The notes below the pieces were generated by a model. The model was given only the letters and a program-made list of their open reading frames with translations. It was not told where the DNA came from and ran no database searches. A stretch of DNA of 64,000 bases from Pseudarthrobacter cellobiosi (lineage in GTDB: Bacteria; Actinomycetota; Actinomycetes; Actinomycetales; Micrococcaceae), in the NCBI RefSeq assembly GCF_023913755.1, contig NZ_JAMXBJ010000037.1:41049-105048 (forward strand), read 5' to 3'. Positions 54,198 through 63,233 of this stretch are shown here, one piece after another (within the stretch, counting starts at the first letter, position 1; each line of letters opens with the position of its first letter). A program made the translations under genes and the position numbers.

Positions 54198-55844
54198 ATG
54201 AGTACGGGCGTAAGTCGTCGAAATCTCCACAGCAAGCGAAGTATCAAACGACTGTCATTGCTGACCCTAATAATATTTGGCTTGTCTGCCTGCAGTGCCG
54301 GTCCCTTCGCGCCGGCGAACGACGTTACCGCCATTAAAAAAGACCTGGAGAAGCTCCAAGGGACCAACGGGCTCATCAGGATGCCCGAAGCGGGGGACCA
54401 AGAGCGCGGAGACATCTACACCACCGCCCTATATTCCGACGATCTTGGTTCCTACCTTTTGGCCGCGGATGAGGCCAGTAAGGCTGTGGACGAAGATGTC
54501 AGCGGCCAGGACACCACAGATCTGCTAACTCTGTGGTCGGCGCTGAAGTTGCTAAAAGCAACCGGCGGAACCTTGTCTCCGGCATTGGAGACGAAATTGG
54601 CGGATGCGGCCATCCCCATCAAGCAGCCAGACGTGGGCGCAGAAATCGCGGCGCTCTGGTTTTGGATCGACGTTGGCAGGATGCACGACTGGTCCGGGAC
54701 AGCGCGAAAGCCGGCTGTGGAGGAAGTGAATTCCCGCCTGGAGGCTGTTGACGTTAGTTCCATAACCAACAAGCCTTACCTGCTGTGGCGACTCTTCGAT
54801 TCCTACTCTGCACTCCAAAAGCAGAAACCCGTCGAATTGCAGATCGCGCTCAATGACGTGGACATCAAGAGGCTCCCAGCAGACTACGAATCGACCCTTG
54901 ACTTCCAGGCAGCACTTGAAACAAGAGTCACGCTCAAGAATGATCTCGTGGTCCCTAACGATGCGAAAGACCACCTCGTCAAGCTTCTGGATTCAGGTCA
55001 GGTTGACGACGATGCACTCATCGACTCCATGCTGCGTTCCTTGGAACTGCTGGACTCACATGCGGATGCGCAACGGCTTGTTAAGGACCGCATAGCTACC
55101 AGAATTGACGAGCAGACCGGACTGGTCCGTTCATCATCGGTGACCAAAGGATCAGTCCATGGAACATACTTGGCCGCGCGGCTCCTCGACACAAATTTCC
55201 CAGAGATCGCGAAGGAGCGAACACAGGAAGAATTGACACGGGTTCTTGCGACACCCGACACCGATGTATTGACTCAGCTCAAGGCGCTAGTAGCCCTTAA
55301 ACGATCCGGTTCCGAATCATGGCGTGACTACGGCACCATAATCGAGCAAGGAAAGGCAAAGATCCCGACAACAGTGACATCGGCAAATCTCACCGAATAC
55401 ATCGAGCTAATGGACGTCCTTGTCCAGGCCGACTCAACTGTGCAGCTGCGGCGCCTAGAGCCATTCGACGCCGATCCTAACACTGAAAGTTCCCTTTCCA
55501 CCGCCCTGCTGGCGCTCTCCAACTCGATGTTCTTCACTAACAGTGAGGAAGTGCGATCGATGTTCCCGGCAGTTCAGGCCCAGCTTCCCGAGCTGATCCT
55601 CGAACCTAGTGGAAAAGGCCTGAACTACTTTCGGGCGTTGACCGCGATGACGAGCGCAAGCCTTTCGGGGCTCGACTCAAACGACTTTGAAAAGGCCGCC
55701 CAGGGACTTCAGAAGTTGAAGGGATGCGAGGAAGTCCCCTCCCTGTATCGACTCGAAGAAGACAAAGCCTCAGCGTGCAGCCTCTCGCTCTCAGCAGCCA
55801 TGATCGCCGTACCCGGCGCGTACAACCTAGGAGAGAGCAAATGA
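54198..55844 (+). CDS. Large lipoprotein associated with the secreted protein and ABC transporter
   Basis: About 548 residues. Basic n-region and lipobox FGLSACSAG (Cys about 32). The mature chain is mostly helical and acidic; a stretch SSVTKGSVHGTYLAARLLDT faintly resembles alpha/alpha-toroid (terpene-cyclase/prenyltransferase-like) repeats. No enzymatic motif is seen. It overlaps the ABC ATPase start (ATGA), which indicates co-translation; 28 bp separate it from the secreted-protein gene. It could receive or protect against that protein (inference). A GTG at 54192 is an alternative start. Confidence 0.72.
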   Translation: MSTGVSRRNLHSKRSIKRLSLLTLIIFGLSACSAGPFAPANDVTAIKKDLEKLQGTNGLIRMPEAGDQERGDIYTTALYSDDLGSYLLAADEASKAVDEDVSGQDTTDLLTLWSALKLLKATGGTLSPALETKLADAAIPIKQPDVGAEIAALWFWIDVGRMHDWSGTARKPAVEEVNSRLEAVDVSSITNKPYLLWRLFDSYSALQKQKPVELQIALNDVDIKRLPADYESTLDFQAALETRVTLKNDLVVPNDAKDHLVKLLDSGQVDDDALIDSMLRSLELLDSHADAQRLVKDRIATRIDEQTGLVRSSSVTKGSVHGTYLAARLLDTNFPEIAKERTQEELTRVLATPDTDVLTQLKALVALKRSGSESWRDYGTIIEQGKAKIPTTVTSANLTEYIELMDVLVQADSTVQLRRLEPFDADPNTESSLSTALLALSNSMFFTNSEEVRSMFPAVQAQLPELILEPSGKGLNYFRALTAMTSASLSGLDSNDFEKAAQGLQKLKGCEEVPSLYRLEEDKASACSLSLSAAMIAVPGAYNLGESK

Positions 55845-56503
55845 CCTCAGTCCTGCGTCTGGACAACATCGCCAAATTCTTCACGGATGAGCGCGGCAAA
55901 CGACATCAAGTGCTATCCGGTGTCAGCCTAATCGTTGAAGCGGGCGAAATCGTCTGGCTCCGGGGGGAGTCGGGGTCAGGGAAATCCACAATCCTGAACA
56001 TCGCGGGGCTGCTATCAACACCCGACAGCGGCAAAGTTTGGATCAAAGGGCACGACAGGACTCATACCTCGTCACGGACAGCCGGCCTCGTGCGCTCGAC
56101 CGAAATCGGGATGGTGTTTCAGAGCAGCAACTTACTGCCTGAACTCACAGCGTTGGAAAATGTTCTTCTCGCCAGCAACCGGCCGATCACGCGGGCAGAA
56201 ATCACCGAACAGTTAGAGCGCTTCGGGCTGGTGTCCGTGGCTGACCGCGAAGCGAAAAAACTCTCAGGCGGGCAGCAACAAAGAGTTGCCTTCTGCCGCG
56301 CCCTGATTAACAACCCTTCAGTCCTCTTGGCCGACGAGCCAAGTTCGGGCCTTGACCCGGCAAACACAGAAGCCATTCTCGATGCAATGCGAGCTGGCGC
56401 GGCGAGCGGTTGTGGTGTTCTGGTCGCATCTCACGACTCGGTCTTTCAGCACACAGCCCACCGCGAACTGCCCATGAGTGAGGTACTTGTTGAACAAATA
56501 TAG
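55841..56503 (+). CDS. ABC transporter ATP-binding protein (MacB/LolD-type)
   Basis: 220 residues. Walker A RGESGSGKST, Q-loop GMVFQSSNLLPELTALENV, signature KLSGGQQQRVAFCRAL, Walker B VLLADEPSSGLD. The length and motifs fit the LolD/MacB group, which couples to FtsX-type permeases. ATG 55841 overlaps the lipoprotein stop by 4 nt. Confidence 0.92.
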   Translation: MTSVLRLDNIAKFFTDERGKRHQVLSGVSLIVEAGEIVWLRGESGSGKSTILNIAGLLSTPDSGKVWIKGHDRTHTSSRTAGLVRSTEIGMVFQSSNLLPELTALENVLLASNRPITRAEITEQLERFGLVSVADREAKKLSGGQQQRVAFCRALINNPSVLLADEPSSGLDPANTEAILDAMRAGAASGCGVLVASHDSVFQHTAHRELPMSEVLVEQI

Positions 56504-57704
56504 AATCTTCGCTGGACGTTCAGTTCGGCTGTCCCTATCTAAACTAAGGCCACTCGCGGTTCTTATGGCGCTCGGCATCGCCGTATTCGTCTTTGCAGAC
56601 AGCGTAGTTGGGGCAGGCATCAGCTCGTACTCGAACAACATCACAACCAACTCCGCCCTCAACTATGTGGAAGTAACTTCTGTCGGGCCGGGCTCGTCGC
56701 GCGACATCACGGACGACTCGTTGTCGGAGTTTGAGCAGATCGACCACGTCGTGGATTCTTCCGGCTGGGCGCAAATCGACCTCGCCATCGAGGAACCAGC
56801 GAACTGGCCGACCACGAACAATCCCGGCGCGTTTCTGGGTACACCGTTCATCAGCGGCATCACGCCGAAAGTATTGCTTGGAGACATTCCTGAAGAAGGC
56901 GTGAAGGGGAACGAAATTATGCTCCCCGACATGGGCCAGGGACAGGACTATACCAAGCTGCTCGGCGAGGAAATAAGCTTCGTCTATACCAAGGAAATCG
57001 GTCCGGGAAACGGGGAACCAGTCTCAATTTCCCTGCGCGTAGCGGGCATCTACGACAACTCCTCCCCGGGCGCGGACGGTGCACAGGCGGCTTACCTTTC
57101 CGACGAGTTTCTCAAATCAACGCTCGCCAAAGCCCGACCGGCAACGAAAACAGCAAAATACCCCCGAGCCTTCGTCCGCGTCGAGTCCGCAGACGAAGTG
57201 GTGAGTGTCCAGAACGACGTACGAGCCCTGGGTTACTCCGTCAACAGTGTGGCCGGCCAGATACGCTCTTTGTCGGGCTTGTTTGCTCTCCTGGCTCTGG
57301 CCAGTTGGGTAATTGGCGGGGTCCTGATCATTTTCTGCCTCGGAGTGGGCATTTCGGTGGGCGGAAGCTGGATCAAACAGCGTGCGCGAGAAGTGGGCCT
57401 CCTCAAAGCCGTCGGATGGTCTGGAGCCTCGATAGCCGGCGTTTACATGATTGAACTGGCGGCAGTCGGCCTCATCATCGGCGTAGGAGGTGCGCTCTTG
57501 GGGACCATTTCTTCCATGATTGGAACAGCCGTCTTCAGCAGCTTGCAACTGGACCTACTGCCGGTTGCTGCTTGGGCCACGCCAAATTGGCTACTAGTTC
57601 TCGGCGCACTCGTTTGCGTCCCGTTATTCCTCTGCGCAGGAGCAGTCGGCCATGTTGCACGACTGGCTCGCCTCGACGCCGATACTTCGCTCAGAGACCT
57701 CTAA
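56478..57704 (+). CDS. FtsX-like ABC permease
   Basis: 408 residues. One N-terminal membrane helix (LAVLMALGIAVFVFADSVVG), a large extracytoplasmic domain (about 45-255), then three helices near the C-terminus with the FtsX motif REVGLLKAVGWSGASIAGVY. Works with the upstream ATPase as a mechanotransmitter or exporter, as in MacB or LolCDE. GTG 56478 overlaps the ATPase by 26 bp; a later start is possible. Confidence 0.88.
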   Translation: MRYLLNKYRIFAGRSVRLSLSKLRPLAVLMALGIAVFVFADSVVGAGISSYSNNITTNSALNYVEVTSVGPGSSRDITDDSLSEFEQIDHVVDSSGWAQIDLAIEEPANWPTTNNPGAFLGTPFISGITPKVLLGDIPEEGVKGNEIMLPDMGQGQDYTKLLGEEISFVYTKEIGPGNGEPVSISLRVAGIYDNSSPGADGAQAAYLSDEFLKSTLAKARPATKTAKYPRAFVRVESADEVVSVQNDVRALGYSVNSVAGQIRSLSGLFALLALASWVIGGVLIIFCLGVGISVGGSWIKQRAREVGLLKAVGWSGASIAGVYMIELAAVGLIIGVGGALLGTISSMIGTAVFSSLQLDLLPVAAWATPNWLLVLGALVCVPLFLCAGAVGHVARLARLDADTSLRDL

Positions 57705-57718
57705 AGGAAGCGGAGAGA

Positions 57719-57901
57719 ATGAGGGCCCTCTCTCAGAGGAACACAGCCCAACCGAAGATTCGTCACTGTTACGCTGGCGAAGTCCGCCAGCAAGGCAAAC
57801 TCAACGAGAGGACTCCTGCCGTGGGATGTGGTTGGGTCGACCGCGAACAGCAAGTCCGGACAAATGAATTCGAAAGGCGGACGCGCCTATGGCGACCGTA
57901 A
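57719..57901 (+). CDS. Possible 60-residue basic peptide
   Basis: ATG 57719 directly follows AAGGAAGCGGAGAGA, a very good ribosome site, 15 bp after the permease stop. The predicted peptide (MRALSQRNTAQPKIR...RTRLWRP) is basic and hydrophilic and overlaps the next start by 13 bp. No homology is recognised; the case rests on the ribosome site and operon position. Confidence 0.35.
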   Translation: MRALSQRNTAQPKIRHCYAGEVRQQGKLNERTPAVGCGWVDREQQVRTNEFERRTRLWRP

Positions 57902-58155
57902 GTGCAGCCAGACTGCAGAGCTATGCTCAGGCGTTGAATGACGAGCCGCTACTAAACCAAGCCGCCAATCACTTTCAGCTCCTGCTCCGCACGGTGCCTT
58001 CTGATGTCAGGTGGCCAGATGGAACTTGGGAGGACATCAAGCGTCAGGTAGCCCCGCTGATCGGACCTGGCCGAACAACAGGGCCCGCATGGCTTCAGGA
58101 ACGGCAAGCCTGGGATGACTTCACTGACGTGCTGTTAAGCAGGTTGGGTTTGTGA
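57889..58155 (+). CDS. Small hypothetical protein at the end of the operon
   Basis: 88 residues, mainly helical, with two Trp-containing segments (DVRWPDGTWEDIKRQV, GPAWLQERQAWDDF). AAAGGCGG precedes ATG 57889. Cytosolic; family not recognised. It may be the last gene of the transporter operon. Confidence 0.5.
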   Translation: MATVSAARLQSYAQALNDEPLLNQAANHFQLLLRTVPSDVRWPDGTWEDIKRQVAPLIGPGRTTGPAWLQERQAWDDFTDVLLSRLGL

Positions 58156-58341
58156 GAGCCGGCAACGTGTGAAGATGCCCCGCGTTGAACATTCATGACC
58201 GGAAGCGAGAGCATCGACGACTCCCGCGCACGAAGCCGAAGACTGCTTGACTCGGGTTCGGAACTGGCGGCGAAACGGTGTGACCTGTCCCTTGTTACAC
58301 GCCCAGCCGCCTATGATGGACACATAGTAGCCACTAGCCCA

Positions 58342-58362
58342 GGGCTAACCCGGGGTTAGCCC
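58342..58362. repeat. Palindrome downstream of the IS110 transposase
   Basis: GGGCTAACCC (58342-58351) and GGGTTAGCCC (58353-58362) form a perfect palindrome around one base, preceded by another gccactagccc motif. It lies at the 3' side of the transposase relic and may belong to the IS end. Confidence 0.4.
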
Positions 58363-58411
58363 CAAAATGCTGCCACGTCACGCCCCGCCAACCACCCGGA
58401 AGGCACGTTTG

Positions 58412-59517
58412 TCAGGCCGTGTGCATGCTTTTCCCTTGCTGCAGCGGCGCGGCCAGGGACCAGCACCAGCCGGCCAGTTCCCTGGCGATCGCGGTGTTGG
58501 CCGTGACTGACCTTTTCTTCCGGGCGTCGAACACTTCCCATTTGTGGTGGAGCCGGTGGTTGCCTTCCAGGGCCCGGATAGGGTTGCCGGGGCGACCAGG
58601 TCCAGCTGGCGCACCAGGCGCAGCCCGGGTCGGGAGTAGGGGCGTTTGTGCTGCCAGGCCGCCTCGATGAGGAGTTTGCGGGCGTATTTGCTGCCGGCTT
58701 TCGTGATCGGGCCCTGGTGGCGGGATTGGCCCGAGGATTGCTCGCTGGGCACCAGCCCTGGGTAGGAACCGATGGAGGACCCGGTGAAGCGGGTCCAGTC
58801 CCCGATTTCCACGGCGAGTCCGAAGCCGGTCGTGGTCTGGATGCCGCGCAGGCACATCAGTGCCTCGATCACGGGGGCGTACTGGCAGTCTCTGGCGGCT
58901 GCTGCGACGCGCTGGTCAATGCGTTTCAGGTGCGCTGCGAGCAGTTCGGCCTGCTCCACATCGGCTTCGTAGGTGAACTGCAACACCGGGGAGTCAAAAC
59001 GCTGCCGGTGCAGCCACAGCACATGTTCCTTCGTCCACTTGCTTTCCTCCGGATACCTGATGCCGTGCCGGAGCAGGATCGCGTTCACGTGCTGGCGGGC
59101 ATGGGCGAGGTCCTTCTCCGACGTGGCCCGCAGCCGGGACAGGTCCCGCAGGTCTTCCTGATCCCGTGTCGGGACCCGCACCTGGGTGATCTGGCCAAGG
59201 GCGAGCATTTCGGCGAGCATGCGGGCGTCGCGCCTATCGGTTTTGGCCTGGTCGCCCGGGGCGCGAAGCAACTTCGAGGACGCCGCGACCACGCAATTGA
59301 TGCCTGTCTCGCGCAGGTACCGGGCCAAAACGTATCCGGTGGGGCCGGATTCATACACCACCTTCACCGGGGGTTCGCAGCGGCGGATCCACTCCAGCAC
59401 CACCGCCGGGTCGGAGTCCATTTTCGCCTGGACCAGCTCGCCGGTATCCGGGCTCAGCGCGCAGCCAACTACAGAAACCGCGTGAACATCGAGCCCGATG
59501 AAAGTATGCTCAAACAT
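58412..59517 (-). pseudogene. IS110-family transposase, frameshifted
   Basis: The frame from ATG 59517 gives the RuvC-like DEDD domain: FIGLDVHAVSVVGCAL (Asp), VVYESGPTGYVLARYL (Glu), KTDRRDARMLAEML (Asp, Asp), then the C-terminal transposase_20 part with SIGSYPGLVPSEQSSGQS and ITKAGSKYARKLL (Ser nucleophile region). At about 58580-58600 the frame breaks: the expected end continues in another frame as NPIRALEGNHRLHHKWEVF and TANTAIARELAGWCWSLA to the stop at 58412. One indel therefore inactivates or truncates the enzyme, unless it is programmed frameshifting. Confidence 0.85.
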
Positions 59518-60061
59518 AGCCGGGACCTCCCAAAACTCACATGTGGCACTACCATTGCATCTCTCCCAAGGCCGATAGACCAGGAGGTTGGTCAGTGGCA
59601 ACCCACGGACCCTGTGAAACAGAAGGCCCCGGCCTTCATTCCATCGTCCCGGTCTATTCCCTGCCCGTCCGGACCAAGGCCAATTCCGCCGGGCGATAGG
59701 CCCCGCAGCGCCGCCCTGGCACGAGGGATACGCGTCATATCAGGCTGGCGCTGCGCGGCTGCCCGGCGACAATGGCCGCTCCGGACGGGCAGGAGACTGA
59801 ACGCTCTTCACTTCATATCGTCTAAACAACATCCCCAAGGTGACCCCAATGTGGACAGGCATTGGGGTCACTGGTCGTGCCAAATCCAAATGGAACGCAA
59901 GCGACGCCCCTATAAGCCGTGTAACGCTACACGGTCGTGGGGCTGCTTCTGCGACCCAAGGATCAAGCGCGTGCCGCGCTGAATGAAAAATTCCCCCGGG
60001 CAACTGCTGCCCGGGGGAATTCGTAATCACTAGCTCGGGGAATTCGTAAAACCCCCACTGG
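59518..60061. other. Non-coding, palindrome-rich region upstream of the IS110 transposase
   Basis: No gene is supported over 544 bp. A long imperfect hairpin spans 59660-59793, with perfect 14-bp outer arms (59660-59673/59780-59793), inner arms CGCCGGGC (59687-59694)/GCCCGGCG (59761-59768) and GCAGCGCC (59705-59712)/GGCGCTGC (59747-59754). Further stems: TGACCCCAATG (59841-59851)/CATTGGGGTCA (59860-59870) and CCGTGTA (59917-59923)/TACACGG (59928-59934). IS110 elements carry their bridge RNA in the non-coding end upstream of the transposase, which fits the position of the first hairpin. Confidence 0.5.
59989..60021 (-). terminator. Rho-independent terminator of the tRNA-Ser gene
   Basis: AATTCCCCCGGGCA (59989-60002) and TGCCCGGGGGAATT (60008-60021) form a perfect 14-bp stem with a 5-nt loop. 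On the minus strand it is followed by a run of T (complement of gaatgaaaaa), 40 bp after the tRNA 3' end. Confidence 0.8.
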
Positions 60062-60148
60062 CGGTGACGGTGGGATTTGAACCCACGTTGGCTTTGACAC
60101 CAAACAACATTTCGAGTGTTGCACCTTCGGCCGCTCGGACACGTCACC
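60062..60148 (-). tRNA. tRNA-Ser (anticodon CGA)
   Basis: An 87-nt class II tRNA. Acceptor stem GGTGACG (60148-60142) pairs with CGTCACC (60069-60063) and the discriminator is G. Anticodon stem CAACA/TGTTG encloses loop CTCGAAA, giving CGA. A long variable arm (TTTGGTGTCAAAGCCAA region) and T-arm GGGTTCAAATCCC confirm serine type. CCA is not encoded. Serine tRNAs are frequent integration sites; the accessory block lies on its 3' side. Confidence 0.95.
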
Positions 60149-60383
60149 AACCTGAATAGGTTACCGGAGCATACCGCCCATCCACAAAACGGCAGGCGCA
60201 GCCCACGGATGGTGCGAAGGGAGACGTAAGCCCCCTCCAGCGCCCGAGGGACACATGAGGCTCTCAACTGCAGTGACGCGGCGGGCGGTTCGGATGGCAG
60301 CCTTGAGGTGCGGATGATCAGGAATATGCACATAGCCATTCAGCCTCGCCGTTATTGTCACACCCTCCGGGGATGATTTGAGT

Positions 60384-62018
60384 ATGGATAGCAGAGCAGC
60401 TGTGGAGACGGCGGAGGCCCTTGCGGCGTCCTTCGCTGAGCTGGCTTTTGTCATTCGTGGCGCTGCCGATTCCTCAGGTTCCGGTGGTGTTGATCCGTTG
60501 CGCAGGGGAGCCGATATTGCCCTGCGGACGCTGGCTGCCGTGGCCCGCGCGGAGGCGAAGATGGCGGCCCTGAAGGTCCATGATGCCGCCGGTTTTGCTG
60601 CCTCTGCCGAGACCCTGGCGGGTCCTGCCGAGTCGCCGCAGGACCACACCGGACAAGAGATGGCCGTGATCGCTGAGGTCGCCTGCGTGCTGACGGTCAG
60701 TGAACGCACCGCGGGTGCCCTGCTCGCGGAGGCCCCCAACTCACCACCGCCCTGCCCTTGACGTTGTCGGCGCTGCAGGCCGGGACGATTTCGTGGCAGC
60801 ACGCCCGGATCATGGTCGACGAAACCGTGAACCTGGACCCTGCCGGCGCGCAAGCCCTCGAGGCGCATTTCCTTGACCCGGACGCCGTGAACCCTGCGAG
60901 GGGTTGCCCGGCGGGGGAGCTCGTCCCCGGCCGGTTCCGGCACAAGGCCCGCACGTGGCGGGAGCGGCACCACCCGGTAAGCATCGAAAAGCGCCACGTA
61001 CGTGGTGGCCAAGATCGGCGATCGGAGTATGCGCCGGAGCGTGACGGCATGGCCTGGCTCTCCGCCTACCTGCCCGCCGATCAGGCCGCGGGGATCTGGG
61101 ACCGCACCACCACCGCCGCCAGAGCACTCCAAGGACCCGATGAGGACCGGACCCTCAGCCAGATCCGCGCCGACATCACCGTCACCTGGCTCCTCGGCGG
61201 CCCAGATGATGCGGCCGGCGACTGCGCCAGCATGGCCGGGGGTGTTCCGTCGCCGCGGGCACAGGTTCTGGTCACGGTCCCGGTCATGTCGCTGCTGGGC
61301 CTCACTGATGAACCGGCCACGCTCGACGGGTACGGACCGATCCCGCCGTCCATGGCCCGGCAGCTCTTCGCGGACGGCGCGGAGTCCTTCCACCGCGTCC
61401 TGACAGACCCACGAGACGGCGCACCGCTCGAGATCGGGCGGACCAGCTACCGGGTCACGAAAGCCCAGCGCCAATGGCTTCGGCTGCGGGACGGGAAGTG
61501 TCCGTTCCCTGGCTGCGGCAACCACTCCCTGGACAACGAAGCAGACCACATCCTGGCCTGGGCACGCGGCGGCACCACCGGGATCTCAAACCTCGGCCAG
61601 CCCTGCCCCAAGCATCACAGGCTCCGCCACCACAGCCTGGAAACCCACCACCGCCACAAAGACCGAATCACCCGGCTGGATATCGCCCACCGGACGGCAC
61701 TACGCCAGCGAACACCCCGACTGGGAACCACCTGAGTGGCCAAAACCCTGGCCCGAACAACAGCTGGGCAAATGGTCAGCGCTGGCGCCTCATGCAAATC
61801 AGGGAGTGCCCGACGACGAAATTCCGGGCGGACCCTGGGCGGATGATCCCTTTCCGGAGCCTCAACCTGCCGAGCTTCATCTACCCGACAATGAACTGCC
61901 CGACTATGCGCTGCTACCGGACGACATGTTCCCGGACGACACGCTGCCGCACGGACCCATGCCCCAAGACCCTTACCCGAACTGGGACTTCTCCCTCGCT
62001 GCCAACAGCCCTGTCTGA
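60384..62018 (+). pseudogene. DUF222-HNH endonuclease gene with two frameshifts
   Basis: Three consecutive frames together make a standard DUF222-HNH protein. Part 1 (from ATG 60384) ends in-frame near 60736, where one base is missing relative to the expected AHQLTTALPLTLSALQ. Part 2 (about 60760-61640) holds DUF222 (SWQHARIMVDETVNLDPAGA, DGMAWLSAYLPADQA) and the HNH core CPFPGCGNHSLDNEADHILA. Near 61640 two bases are missing (HSLWKPT expected). Part 3 continues as GRHYASEHPDWEPPEWP and ends at 62018. The losses total three bases, so the ancestral frame is restored at the end. Confidence 0.82.
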
Positions 62019-62198
62019 CCGCCAACCCCTAAAGGAACGCAGGGTTAGGGCTCTGGCAGGGCTAAGACGGGCAGAACGGGGCTCCTCCCATCAACAGCGC
62101 CAACGGACAGTTATGGCCCCGATTCCAAGGGCTCCAAGTGTCCGTCCGCGCGGGCTGGGTGTCGCGAAGAGCCCCCGCCGACTAGATTCGTAAGCAAG

Positions 62199-63230
62199 AT
62201 GACTAATTCAGGCAAAGAGGCACAGGCAACCGCGTACTGGACTACGGGCCCGGAGCATGGCGAGCTCCGGAACGAGGCCCTGCCAGCCCCCGGGCCCGGC
62301 GAAGCTTTGGTCCGCACGCTGTATTCAGGCATCAGCAAGGGCACGGAAATCGTGGTGCACAAAGGCTCCGTCCCGCCCCGCGTGGCCGAGGAAATGCGCG
62401 CGCCGCACCAGGAAGGCCACTTCCCGTCGCCCGTGAAGTTCGGATATCTCTCCGTGGGCGTCGTGGAGGAGGGGCCCGAAGGATGGGCAGGCCAGAAGGT
62501 CTTCTGCCTCAATCCACACCAGGACCGCTACGTCATTTCCACCGACGCCCTCACCAGGATTCCCGACGGCGTCCCGGCCCGCCGCGCCGTCCTCACCGGC
62601 ACCGTGGAAACCGCCGTCAACGCCCTCTGGGAAGCCGGACCGAGGCTGGGGGACCGGATCGCCGTCGTCGGCGCGGGTCTGGTGGGTGGCATGGTGGCGA
62701 CACTGCTGCGGACCTTCCCGCTGGCCCGCCTCCAACTCGTGGACCTGGACCCAGACCGTAGGCACTTGGCGGACAGGCTCGGCGTGGAATTCGCCCACCC
62801 GGAGGATGCCAAACCCGACTGCGACATCGTGTTCCACTGCTCCGCTTCCCAGGAAGGCCTCGAACGCAGCCTGCAGCTGGCCGGCGATGAGGGGGAGATC
62901 ATCGAGATGTCCTGGTATGCCAACCGCAAGGTCACGCTGCCGCTGGGTGAAGACTTTCATGCACGCAGGCTCTCCATCCGGGCCAGCCAAGTGGGCGTGG
63001 TTGCCCGGGCGCGGCGGCATCGCCGGACCACGGCTGAGCGCCTGGAATTGGCTGTTGAGCTCCTCAAGGACCCGGTCTTCGATGTATTCCTCACCGGTGC
63101 CTCTCCGTTCACGGACCTGCCGGCAGTAGTGCAGAACCTAGCCGACGGCACGCTGGTAGCCCTGTGCCATGTGATCGAATACCCCAACGCAGACAGCCCC
63201 GCGGAAGCCAACCCCAAAGACAGGAAGTAG
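62199..63230 (+). CDS. Zinc-dependent-type alcohol dehydrogenase-like protein (MDR)
   Basis: 343 residues. MDR fold: N-terminal catalytic-like domain (VRTLYSGISKGTEIVVHKG), nucleotide motif VVGAGLVGGMVATLL (about 160) and VDLDPDRR. The usual GHE-type zinc motif is not obvious, so activity may be altered. It is followed within 4 bp by the PTPS-like gene and then the glycosyltransferase. Dehydrogenase/PTPS/glycosyltransferase runs of this kind occur in other actinobacteria, from general knowledge. Confidence 0.8.
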   Translation: MTNSGKEAQATAYWTTGPEHGELRNEALPAPGPGEALVRTLYSGISKGTEIVVHKGSVPPRVAEEMRAPHQEGHFPSPVKFGYLSVGVVEEGPEGWAGQKVFCLNPHQDRYVISTDALTRIPDGVPARRAVLTGTVETAVNALWEAGPRLGDRIAVVGAGLVGGMVATLLRTFPLARLQLVDLDPDRRHLADRLGVEFAHPEDAKPDCDIVFHCSASQEGLERSLQLAGDEGEIIEMSWYANRKVTLPLGEDFHARRLSIRASQVGVVARARRHRRTTAERLELAVELLKDPVFDVFLTGASPFTDLPAVVQNLADGTLVALCHVIEYPNADSPAEANPKDRK

Positions 63231-63233
63231 CCC

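Noticed and set aside
60015..60051. Direct repeat GGGGAATTCGTAA next to tRNA-Ser as an att site
   Set aside because: Both copies lie 25 bp apart on the same side of the tRNA and do not match the tRNA 3' end. They look like a local duplication of the terminator edge, and no integrase is present.
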